This document shows, piece after piece, positions 1-6,451 of a DNA stretch of 12,825 bases (its first letter is position 1; every line of letters starts with the position of its first letter). The notes under the pieces are model-generated. The model was given only the letters and a program-made list of their open reading frames with translations, was not told where the DNA came from and made no database searches. The translations under genes were made by a program, and so were the position numbers. This DNA is from Hungatella sp. UBA3147 (lineage in GTDB: Bacteria; Bacillota; Clostridia; Lachnospirales; Lachnospiraceae), in NCBI GenBank assembly GCA_002365025.1, contig DEYX01000344.1, positions 1 through 12,825 on the forward strand, written 5' to 3'.

Positions 1-64
1 GAGATAATACCTGCAGGCTTTTATAATTGATTTCCAGTAAAGTGATCAGGACTACCATACCCAT
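1..64 (-). CDS. Start of an unidentified gene, cut by the window edge
   Basis: Only the first 21 codons are present, beginning MGMVVLITLLEINYK. A good Shine-Dalgarno (GGAAGGTGAG) lies just upstream of the ATG at 62-64, and the ATG lies 12 nt after the TAG stop of the EIIC-EAL gene, so the two are almost certainly co-transcribed. A second in-frame ATG follows two codons later (56-58). The visible residues are fairly hydrophobic, which would fit the start of a membrane protein, but that is weak. I do not recognise the family. Given its neighbour it could be a sugar-metabolism gene, a regulator or a cyclic-di-GMP enzyme; nothing visible decides this. Confidence 0.6.
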   Translation of the reverse strand, partial: MGMVVLITLLEINYKSLQVLS

Positions 65-76
65 AGGCTCACCTTC

Positions 77-2230
77 CTAACACTCTCCGACCTTAACTTT
101 TTGTTTCTCCTCCTCCGCCGTACCATGCCGGCTTATATATTCCAGAAAACTATGATAATTCAAGGACCTGCTGTAATAAAAGCCCTGATAACACTCACAG
201 CCAAGTTCATGAAGCATTTCTACCTGTTCCCTGGTTTCCACACCTTCCGCCACAGCCTTGACATGCAGCTGTTCGCAAAGAGTAAGAATTGATTTTATAA
301 TCTGCCGTCGCTGTTCGTCGCTGGTTACCAATCCTACCAGGGATGCATCTAATTTTATGACATTCGCGTAAAAATCACATATATAGAGTAGCGAACTGTG
401 ACCCATACCAAAATCGTCAATAGAAAGATTAAGTCCCATGGCCGTAATCTGCCCTAATTTATTGCATATCGCGTCAGTCGCATCAATTGTAGCGTTTTCG
501 GTAAGCTCCAGCTCCATATACTGAGGCTCGATGCCCAACTGATTGATGCAATCCTGCACAGATCGAACCAAGGATCCATCCTCTTTCAGTTGCCGCGGAC
601 TAAGATTTACGGAAAGGGGTACCTTAAACCCCTGTTCATGCCAGCATTTCATATCGCCGAATGACCGGTTCATAATCCATTGCCCCAGCTCATTCGTCAA
701 ATTGGCCTCATCACATATATTTAATATAACAATAGGGGATACATAACCGTATACAGGATGATTCCATCGCAGAAGAGCTTCTGCTCCCACGACCTGGCCT
801 TTATAGTTTACTTTCGGCTGATATTCCATATGAAGGGTTTGTGCCTGGCTCTTAAAGCCTTCCCTGATCTCTTCCGCCAAAGCACGGGCAAGAGAGCCTG
901 TTTCATCGTGACGGTTAAGGATCGTTTTCGTCTGCCGTTCCTGAATATATTGAATTTCATCAGCCAGTCCTTTAAACACTTCAATGCGTGCGCACTGCTG
1001 GTGCTTTTCCTGCAGCCTGATGAAGGGAATATAAATCAGTACAGCCAACACCAGATTAACAGCTTGCATCACGGCTCCGACAACGGATCCTGTACTGAGA
1101 TAACCGGATAAAAAAATGGGTGTAGTCCATTTTACCGCCTGCGTAACCGGAGGAACCCAGCCCACGCTCACATATATCCAGGCATTAAGGCATAAAAAAA
1201 CAGGTGCTAACACAAATGGAGCAAAAAAATACGGATTGAATATTATGGGCAAACCAAATATCATGACTTCATTGATATTAAATATTCCGGGCAGTACCGA
1301 AATCTTTGCCAATCGGGTTTCGCTGCTGTTTTTCCCAACCAGGAGCAAAGCAATCAGCAGTCCAAAGGTTGCTCCTGCACCTCCTAAATAAACATAGGTG
1401 TCAAAAAATTCTTTATTAAAAATAACCGCATCCATTGCTGACGATACTGACGAAGCAGCAACAGGCATGGCATCCATAATGACATTTCCTCCATGGATAC
1501 CGAAAAACCATAAGATGTGAGTGATGAGAATAATAATTACTGCTGAATAGAAATTTTGCCCCGATAACCACATGTCATGGATCTTATGTAAAAACTGGTA
1601 ATTGCCAAATCCTATTAAATCAAGCATCACTTTTCCCATACTAAAGGTGAAAACAGTGAGCAAAGCAGGCACTACTGTCCGAAAGGCTTCCCGGGTCAGG
1701 GGACTGCCATGATGACTAATAAAATTTTTGGGCCGGATGTAACCCTGTATTTTATAGAAAAAACAATACAAACCACATGCAAGAAATGATATGATAATGG
1801 CTCCGAACATCCCTGAGGAACCGGCATTTGCTGTGCTTATAACAATACCATCTGAAGTCTTCATCCATATAATGAAAACGATCAGTGCTACTGCCTGTAA
1901 GACAGTTGTACTGACCTCCCCGGACTTAATGAGCTCTTTTTCGCTCGCAATCGCATGGCTTACGGTAATCAACGTAATAATCGCCATAATTTGGAGTGTA
2001 CCTTCATATATGAGCAAACCAATTTCCCACCAGCCATCTCCAAAAATATAAGACATAAATGACTGGTATGCCGGTATGGGCAAATTTAGCAGCGCAAGCA
2101 CAATAGAACCGATTAAAACAAACGGCATTAAGTATAGTAATCCTCTGCGGAGTACGCGGACCATCTGCTGATTTGCCAGCTTAGATATAAACATATCAAA
2201 TTCTTGCATTACTTTTATGAATACCTCCAT
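77..2230 (-). CDS. PTS EIIC (lactose/cellobiose type) permease fused to an EAL phosphodiesterase domain
   Basis: Residues 1-405 form a multi-spanning PTS EIIC of the Lac/Cel group, with the FGIHGGN motif (His246) and NINE...FGLPIIFNP (Glu321), where the family usually has NEP and here the Pro is Val. A short linker (about 405-465) leads into a full EAL domain (about 466-700). The conserved catalytic and metal-binding residues are all present: EALLRW (Glu484), NLSP (Asn542), ELTE (Glu575), DDFG (Asp605-Asp606), IKLD (Lys626), AEGVE (Glu662) and the QG pair (Gln682). Cyclic-di-GMP hydrolysis at the cytoplasmic face is therefore predicted. No EIIA or EIIB domain is visible in the protein or the window, so transport would need partners elsewhere, or the EIIC part may act as a sugar sensor. 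The start is uncertain: GGAGGT sits within codons 1-3 and points to the ATG at codon 8 (2207-2209), but the spacing is long (13 nt) and the longer N-terminus fits EIIC proteins better. Confidence 0.93.
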   Translation of the reverse strand: MEVFIKVMQEFDMFISKLANQQMVRVLRRGLLYLMPFVLIGSIVLALLNLPIPAYQSFMSYIFGDGWWEIGLLIYEGTLQIMAIITLITVSHAIASEKELIKSGEVSTTVLQAVALIVFIIWMKTSDGIVISTANAGSSGMFGAIIISFLACGLYCFFYKIQGYIRPKNFISHHGSPLTREAFRTVVPALLTVFTFSMGKVMLDLIGFGNYQFLHKIHDMWLSGQNFYSAVIIILITHILWFFGIHGGNVIMDAMPVAASSVSSAMDAVIFNKEFFDTYVYLGGAGATFGLLIALLLVGKNSSETRLAKISVLPGIFNINEVMIFGLPIIFNPYFFAPFVLAPVFLCLNAWIYVSVGWVPPVTQAVKWTTPIFLSGYLSTGSVVGAVMQAVNLVLAVLIYIPFIRLQEKHQQCARIEVFKGLADEIQYIQERQTKTILNRHDETGSLARALAEEIREGFKSQAQTLHMEYQPKVNYKGQVVGAEALLRWNHPVYGYVSPIVILNICDEANLTNELGQWIMNRSFGDMKCWHEQGFKVPLSVNLSPRQLKEDGSLVRSVQDCINQLGIEPQYMELELTENATIDATDAICNKLGQITAMGLNLSIDDFGMGHSSLLYICDFYANVIKLDASLVGLVTSDEQRRQIIKSILTLCEQLHVKAVAEGVETREQVEMLHELGCECYQGFYYSRSLNYHSFLEYISRHGTAEEEKQKVKVGEC
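2223..2228 (-). promoter_or_regulatory. Shine-Dalgarno GGAGGT inside the longest frame of the EIIC-EAL gene
   Basis: The only strong ribosome site near this gene overlaps codons 1-3 of the longest frame. It is 13 nt upstream of the in-frame ATG at 2207-2209. No purine-rich site precedes the ATG at 2230. Translation may therefore start at codon 8, which removes seven residues and no recognised motif. Confidence 0.45.
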
Positions 2231-2399
2231 TCGTTATACGGGAACTAACGGCTGCGATATCTTAACTATAGTTTCCCACGCCTTACGACAAATTTTTACA
2301 CTTTATTATAAAATTTTTAATCAGTTTCTTGTTGCCAAGTGTAATCAATCTATATAATTTTGTTCCCAATTTCATTCTGTATCAATTAGCGGCCGAATG
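2231..2399 (-). promoter_or_regulatory. Upstream region of EIIC-EAL with a possible -10 box
   Basis: This AT-rich stretch should hold the promoter of the EIIC-EAL gene. A perfect TATAAT lies at 2305-2310 on the minus strand, about 70 nt before the ATG. The matching -35 position reads AACAAG, and the nearest better hexamer (TTGGCA, 2333-2338) is 22 nt away, so activator help would be expected. I see no clear cre site and no antiterminator hairpin of the BglG type. Confidence 0.25.
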
Positions 2400-2603
2400 T
2401 TAAACGAGATTCCTGTTTTGTAAAAATTCTGATCTCCACCTCTGTCCCCTTTCACGGCTGGCTGTTATTTCAGCGGCTCGTAAGTCCTCTGCCGCTTTTG
2501 CCTGCTCCCCGATAAGCCTGTTCATCATCCTGGTCATATAATTGTAGGTGTCGATCAGACCTCCGATCTCATCATGGTAAAGAGATGCCGGGGAAATGGG
2601 CGA
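2400..2603 (-). pseudogene. Remnant of a YesM-type sensor histidine kinase (end of HAMP domain)
   Basis: A 67-codon open stretch between in-frame stops contains YHDEIGGLIDTYNYM followed by MNRLIGEQAKAAEDLRAAE. This is the end of a HAMP domain (the DEIG motif) and the coiled coil that leads into the kinase domain of YesM/LytS-like sensor kinases, where LKALQAQINPHFLYN normally follows. Here the match ends after RAAE and the frame runs through unrelated residues to TAA. On the upstream side the match stops about at YHDE, and TAA occurs eight codons before it. Transmembrane, ligand-binding, His-kinase and ATPase parts are all missing, and no start with a ribosome site is seen. I read it as a deletion relic; assignment is from memory of the family. 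Confidence 0.6.
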
Positions 2604-2678
2604 TTACGAAGCGATTGGGACATCCAATCATGCAAATTGTATTTACAGAAAGGAATTAATAATATAACATCTATAGAC

Positions 2679-2717
2679 AAAGAAAAGGCCGCAGTTTAAA
2701 ACTACGGCCTTTTCTTT
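2679..2717 (-). terminator. Strong rho-independent terminator, probably bidirectional
   Basis: A 16-bp stem (AAAGAAAAGGCCGCAG pairing with the complementary arm ending CCTTTTCTTT, one mismatch) closes a 7-nt AT loop. A-rich and T-rich flanks give it a U-tract in both directions. On the minus strand it ends the cystine symporter/EamA-remnant transcript. It is closely similar to the terminator at 4958-4990. Confidence 0.88.
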
Positions 2718-2758
2718 GCTGATAGGCAGCTTATCCTTCATTAATGATCCTAAAGGTT

Positions 2759-3103
2759 TTAATCTGCTTTCTTTTGATAGCTTATTATAAGCGTTGCAAA
2801 AACTACAAGTACACAACCTGCAGCTTGATACATACTGATTGATTCTTTTAATATGGTGACAGAAAACAATGTTGAACTAATTGGAATAATACCTGCAAAT
2901 GCCGCAATGGTATAACCGCTACACCTTTTTGCCCCTGCAGACATAAACGCAAAGGCAACGATTGTAACAATGCTGCCATACCAAACGAAGGTAATCCAGC
3001 CACTGATCGGCAGTGCTGCGATTGCCGCCCAGGGTTGTTCCAGCAAGGCTGGAATAAGGCATAATACCATAGCGCAAATACTTAATAGGACAAGAGAGGG
3101 CAC
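2759..3103 (-). pseudogene. C-terminal half of an EamA/DMT-family transporter (truncated)
   Basis: The 114 residues hold about four to five transmembrane helices and match the second EamA repeat of drug/metabolite transporters: a WITFVWYGSIVTIVAF segment, then AFAGIIPISSTLFSVTILKE and a final helix ending IISYQKK. Family members are about 300 residues with two such repeats, so the first half is absent. The frame opens with GTG (3101-3103) directly after an in-frame TGA two codons upstream, with no proper ribosome site, and only 75 nt separate it from the symporter gene upstream, which is too little for the missing half. A deletion joining the two genes is the simplest reading. A functional half-size transporter cannot be fully excluded, since small DMT relatives exist. 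Confidence 0.7.
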
Positions 3104-3178
3104 CCCTCAGTCATTTCACGACTTTTGGGATACCCTAAGCCCTTTTATCTTCACTTGCGTTTCAGATTCAGATAAATA

Positions 3179-4573
3179 TTATAATGACATTGCCGAATAC
3201 TCATCCACTGGTGTATTATACAAATTCACGTCAAGCTCTGATGTCAGCCTTGCTGTTACGAGGCCGGCCAGCATAGCATCGTTCACATTCAAAGCAGTCC
3301 GTCCCATGTCAATTAAAGGTTCTACAGATATTAACAGGCCGGCCAGGCCAACTGGCAGATTCATGGCGGATAAAACCATCAACGCAGCAAATGTCGCACC
3401 ACCGCCAACCCCGGCAATACCAAAGGAACTGATTGCAACGATAATAGACAGTTTTGCAATGAAACCAATACTCATAGGGTTAATACCAACCGCAGGGGCG
3501 ATCATGACAGCAAGCATAGCGGGATAAACGCCTGCGCAGCCATTCTGGCCAATGGTTGTTCCGAAAGATGCGGCAAAGTTGGCAATACTTTCAGGAATAC
3601 CAAGCTTCTTAGTTTGTGTTTCAATCGTTAAGGGCAGCGTACCCGCACTGGATCTTGACGTAAACGCAATGGTAAGCGTTGGGAAGGCCTTCCTGATGTA
3701 TGTTGCCGGATTCAATTTCATCAACAGGATAATTAAAAAATGTATGGCAAACATGACAATCAAAGCAACATAGTTTGCAATAACAAACTTAGACAGGGCA
3801 ATAATGCCTGCTATATTCGTTGTCGCAATTGTCTTTGTCATTAGCCCCAGAATGCCATACGGCGTTAATCTCAGTATAAAAGTTACCATCCGCATAACTA
3901 CAGCATAAAGGGAATTAATGATTTTCTGGAAAGTTTCAGCTTCTTCCGGTTTCTTCTTTTGTATTCCCAATGCGGATATGCCAAGAAATGCGGAAAAAAT
4001 AACCACTGCTATGGTTGAGGTAGCCCTTTCACCTGTCATATCCTGGAAGGGATTTTGGGGGATAAAACTCAAAATCTGCTGCGGTATCGTCTGATCCTGG
4101 ACGGTTGATACTTTTCCTTCAAGATACTCGGCCCGGTCTGTCTCCGCCTGGCCAACGGTTATTTCTTCTGCTGTCAGATGAAAGGTATTTGCAGTTGCTA
4201 TGCCCACCAAAGCGGAAATGAACACAGTCAGCAGCAATGTTGCCAGCACATATGTACTGATTTTCCCCAAGCTTGTATGGGACTTCAAATTAACGATGGC
4301 CGATATAATGGAGACCATAATTAGGGGAATAACAATCATTTTCAAAAGATTCACATAACCAGTACCGATAATGGATATCCAATCCAACGAAGTTTTTAGT
4401 ACTGGGCTGTCAGATGCAAAAGCAAGCTGCATGATACTGCCAATAACAATTCCCATAAGCAGAGCAGAAAATACTCTCTTAGCAAACGATATATGCTTCT
4501 TCTGCATATAGTAGAGAACTCCAACAAGTAAAAGAATCACAGCGATTATAACCAAAGTCCATAACAAATCCAT
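3179..4573 (-). CDS. tcyP: Cystine:cation symporter, TcyP/YdjN type (DAACS family)
   Basis: This is a full-length (464 aa) dicarboxylate/amino acid:cation symporter in the inner membrane. The hairpin-1 motif reads TSRSSAGTLPLTIETQ (305-320) and helix 7 reads GTTIGQNGCAG (338-348), with GRTALNVNDA (424-433) in helix 8. This pattern is that of the L-cystine carriers TcyP of Bacillus subtilis and YdjN of Escherichia coli rather than of glutamate or C4-dicarboxylate carriers, so sodium- or proton-driven cystine uptake is the likely job. A loop near 135-180 rich in Glu and Gln is also typical of TcyP. The ATG has AAGGAGG seven to eight nt upstream. It is transcribed from the promoter at 4835-4863 through a leader of about 255 nt. 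The substrate is inferred from the family. Confidence 0.9.
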   Translation of the reverse strand: MDLLWTLVIIAVILLLVGVLYYMQKKHISFAKRVFSALLMGIVIGSIMQLAFASDSPVLKTSLDWISIIGTGYVNLLKMIVIPLIMVSIISAIVNLKSHTSLGKISTYVLATLLLTVFISALVGIATANTFHLTAEEITVGQAETDRAEYLEGKVSTVQDQTIPQQILSFIPQNPFQDMTGERATSTIAVVIFSAFLGISALGIQKKKPEEAETFQKIINSLYAVVMRMVTFILRLTPYGILGLMTKTIATTNIAGIIALSKFVIANYVALIVMFAIHFLIILLMKLNPATYIRKAFPTLTIAFTSRSSAGTLPLTIETQTKKLGIPESIANFAASFGTTIGQNGCAGVYPAMLAVMIAPAVGINPMSIGFIAKLSIIVAISSFGIAGVGGGATFAALMVLSAMNLPVGLAGLLISVEPLIDMGRTALNVNDAMLAGLVTARLTSELDVNLYNTPVDEYSAMSL

Positions 4574-4585
4574 ACATTTTCCTCC

Positions 4586-4801
4586 TTAAAAATCACACAT
4601 ATTGAACATTGCAGTATCAGAAATTTGTTTGCATAGTGACGGGGAGTTTGTGAAACTACTGAAATCTTTCATGGTACGATGATTGTGCGACGGCTTTGGA
4701 ACTGTTTCGGGATCAGATATTCCTTTACCCATACGCCCCCGGATTGATAAAGTATATTCACAAGGAATAACCTTAATGATACGGTTTATTAATGATTTCA
4801 A
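4586..4801 (-). CDS. Possible 71-codon leader reading frame upstream of tcyP
   Basis: The frame starts with TTG (4799-4801), preceded by GGAG (4811-4814) at nine nt, and lies about 27 nt after the predicted transcription start. It ends in a TAA that overlaps the AAGGAGG ribosome site of the symporter gene, leaving 12 nt between stop and next ATG, which is the geometry of translational coupling. The product (starting MKSLINRIIKVIPCEY, ending FNMCDF) has three Cys but no family I recognise, and codon use is not strongly gene-like. It may be a real small protein, a coupling device, or simply the open part of a structured RNA leader. Confidence 0.3.
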   Translation of the reverse strand: MKSLINRIIKVIPCEYTLSIRGRMGKGISDPETVPKPSHNHRTMKDFSSFTNSPSLCKQISDTAMFNMCDF

Positions 4802-4818
4802 CCAATCTTACTCCATAT

Positions 4819-4830
4819 AACATATATGTT
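4819..4830. repeat. 12-bp perfect palindrome at the tcyP transcription start
   Basis: AACATATATGTT is its own reverse complement. It covers the expected +1 region (about 4828) of the tcyP promoter, a classical position for a repressor. It does not resemble the CymR box as I know it. AT-rich palindromes of this size arise by chance fairly often. Confidence 0.3.
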
Positions 4831-4834
4831 TAGT

Positions 4835-4863
4835 ATGTTAATATTATGTAGTAAATTTGTCAA
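4835..4863 (-). promoter_or_regulatory. Promoter of the tcyP transcript
   Basis: A perfect -35 box TTGACA (4858-4863) is separated by 17 nt from TAACAT (4835-4840, four of six matches to TATAAT) on the minus strand. Transcription would start near 4828, leaving a leader of about 255 nt before the symporter ATG. Confidence 0.6.
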
Positions 4864-4957
4864 TTAATTTTTGCTTGATTTTAAGCCATTGCGGAGGCGC
4901 AAAAAACGGAGTGCATCTTGCATATGCATGAGGATACGCCTGCTATCTGCAGGTATG

Positions 4958-4990
4958 ACAAAAGCCGCAGCTTTAAACTGCGGCCTTTAC
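4958..4990 (-). terminator. Terminator after the cysteine hydrolase gene
   Basis: GCCGCAG pairs with CTGCGGC around the loop CTTTAAA, and the outer A and T runs extend the stem with one bulge. It lies about 20 nt past the hydrolase stop codon and separates that gene from the tcyP promoter. The core and the sequence after it (CGGCCTTTacTTcGCTG) closely match the terminator at 2679-2717. Confidence 0.8.
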
Positions 4991-5011
4991 TTCGCTGCTA
5001 TATTATATTAT

Positions 5012-5554
5012 TTATAAGTTGATAAATTCGTCCGTCTTAATCACACGTGCAAAAAGACCATCCAATGAAGCCATGAAAACATTATGAACGGTTTCAGCGG
5101 GAATCGTTTGCTTATTATATATCAGGTCTTTCGTGGCACAGGCATCTTCCAGCAAAGTAACCTTTAATCCAAAGTCCATACAAGCCCTTGTAGTCGTATC
5201 AATGCACATATGACTCATCATTCCGCATATGACCAGCTCTGATATTCCTTTTTCCTGTAAAACAGAAGAAAGATTTGTATTCAAAAAGCTGTTTGGAGCA
5301 TGTTTTACGATTAGCGCTTCATGATCCAAAGGAGTCAGATTCTTGTGAATCAAAACACCAGCCGTGTCTGGGAGAAAAAAAGTTGCTCCTGTTCGAGTAT
5401 TAATATGCTGCACATGAATAACAGGCTGGCCGCTTTCCCGAAAAAGCTTTAACACTTTTTCTATATTCTTTAGTGCTTTGTGTGAATTGTATAACTCTGA
5501 TTTACCCCCTTCAAAATAGTCGTTCTGAACATCAATAATCAGTAATGCTTTCAT
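5012..5554 (-). CDS. Isochorismatase-family cysteine hydrolase
   Basis: A complete 180-aa hydrolase of the isochorismatase/nicotinamidase superfamily (the size of YcaC- and RutB-like members). The catalytic triad is visible: Asp in LLIIDVQNDYFEGG (Asp8 from this start), Lys in LIVKHAPNSF (Lys84) and the nucleophile Cys in SHMCIDTTTRA (Cys117), with the usual non-proline cis-peptide region CGMMSHMC. It would be a soluble cytoplasmic enzyme that cleaves an amide, vinyl-ether or related bond; the substrate cannot be read from the sequence. The nicotinamidase zinc-site signature is not evident. The ATG at 5552-5554 gives MKALLIIDV, the usual beginning; a TTG one codon upstream is nearer the ribosome site AAGGAG (9 versus 12 nt). 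It has its own terminator and no partner gene. Confidence 0.9.
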   Translation of the reverse strand: MKALLIIDVQNDYFEGGKSELYNSHKALKNIEKVLKLFRESGQPVIHVQHINTRTGATFFLPDTAGVLIHKNLTPLDHEALIVKHAPNSFLNTNLSSVLQEKGISELVICGMMSHMCIDTTTRACMDFGLKVTLLEDACATKDLIYNKQTIPAETVHNVFMASLDGLFARVIKTDEFINL

Positions 5555-5557
5555 CAA

Positions 5558-5905
5558 TTAATTCATCTCCTTTTCATATTCAGGCCTGCCATTATGCTGC
5601 CAGGACTTCGTTTCTTTATACTAGGTACATTAAGAAATATTTGAGAGAATCCAATTTGTTATGAATGGAATAAATGTCGTAATAGTTCATCCGCGCCACC
5701 TCACATCTATGTTATGATGGAAGGCCAACGCCCTTGCAGCGATCCGTTTGTTCCATTTCACTATGGTAACATATTCCATTTCTATGTGCAATTATTTTTC
5801 TCAGCAATAGGATCATATCAAAAAGACTACGAACTCATCCAAGCCGGTGCCGCTTTCAGAACTTTTTAAGCAAACCACACGATAACATAATTGAATCATT
5901 TATAA
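5558..5905. other. Gene-poor intergenic region, 348 bases
   Basis: I find no recognisable gene. On the minus strand TATAAA (in CTAGTATAAAG, about 5617-5622) could be the -10 of the hydrolase promoter, but no fair -35 stands 16-18 nt away. A 24-codon frame (5616-5690, minus, MNYYDIYSIHNK...) has AGGTGG five nt upstream of its ATG, and a 34-codon frame lies just before it; neither resembles a known protein. The stretch could be the relic of a lost gene. Confidence 0.4.
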
Positions 5906-5961
5906 AAATAAAACAGCCACCATGCCGGTTCCAGGAATCCGTCATGGTGGCTGTTTTATTT
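5906..5961 (-). terminator. Very strong terminator of the WYL-endoQ-nth-LOR transcript
   Basis: A perfect 19-bp inverted repeat (AAATAAAACAGCCACCATG and its complement) encloses an 18-nt loop. A-rich left and T-rich right ends make it usable in both directions. It begins 14 nt past the stop of the LURP-one-related gene, so it ends the four-gene minus-strand unit. Confidence 0.93.
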
Positions 5962-5974
5962 CATGAATTTCTAT

Positions 5975-6451
5975 TTAGCCTTTGTTCTGGCTGCATTTGA
6001 TCGCATCAATAGCAAGTACTACCATAAGTGCCAAAAGGCTGTCCTGTCCATCGGTCACATCGATCAAGTAGGTATCGGTGAAATGAAAAAGCTGCTTTTC
6101 AATCCGGGCCACAACGCTGCCGGTCCGGGAAAGAATGCGGTAATCCCATTCCAGGAAGCTGCCTTCCACATGCCAGCCGTTGCAGTCAACGGAAAAAGAG
6201 GGTTTGAAAAAAGTAAATTCCTTGGTGATGGTTCCTGCCGTTTGTCCGCCGATCAGGATGTCAAACCGGGGCAGAAAGGTCAGCACCTGCTCTCTTAAGG
6301 TGGCAAGGTGATTATCGTTGTTGTCATAAATTTCCAGCTTGTGGCCCCAGGCGGGCCTTCCGCAGACTGTGTATACGGTTGCCCCATTTTCATCATAGAT
6401 GTCGTAGCTGTCAAACCAGGAAAAAAATCGCTGTTTAAACATTAGCTTCAT
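5975..6451 (-). CDS. LURP-one-related (YxjI-like) protein
   Basis: The 158-aa product has the beta-rich pattern of the LOR (LURP-one-related, DUF567/YxjI) family, a Tubby-like barrel: MKLMFKQRFFSWFDSYDIYD at the start, then short strands with 'DNNDNHLATLREQ', a central FTFFKPSFSV segment and a C-terminal hydrophobic helix (LLALMVVLAIDAI) of the kind that fills the barrel. No signal peptide is seen; the location should be cytoplasmic or membrane-associated. Its function is unknown in bacteria, phospholipid binding being suggested from the Tubby fold. The ATG overlaps the nth stop (ATGA), so translation is coupled to nth. Repair involvement is suggested only by position. Confidence 0.85.
   Translation of the reverse strand: MKLMFKQRFFSWFDSYDIYDENGATVYTVCGRPAWGHKLEIYDNNDNHLATLREQVLTFLPRFDILIGGQTAGTITKEFTFFKPSFSVDCNGWHVEGSFLEWDYRILSRTGSVVARIEKQLFHFTDTYLIDVTDGQDSLLALMVVLAIDAIKCSQNKG

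Noticed and set aside
2613..2629. Short hairpin GATTGG-GACAT-CCAATC
   Set aside because: A 6-bp stem with no U-tract, in decayed sequence; too weak for a terminator and no conserved operator is known to me.
2581..2667. Plus-strand 28-codon open stretch (RDAGEMGDYEAIGTSNHANC...) beside the kinase relic
   Set aside because: It looks somewhat protein-like and may be part of another relic, but it starts right after a stop, lacks a start codon and ribosome site, and matches no family I recognise.
2970..3527. 185-codon open frame on the plus strand across the EamA remnant and the end of tcyP
   Set aside because: It lies antisense to a clear symporter coding region, has no ribosome site, and its composition is that of a mirror frame.
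4574..4828. Known riboswitch or T-box in the tcyP leader
   Set aside because: No T-box sequence (GGTGGAACCGCG-like), SAM-riboswitch core or terminator/antiterminator pair is visible.
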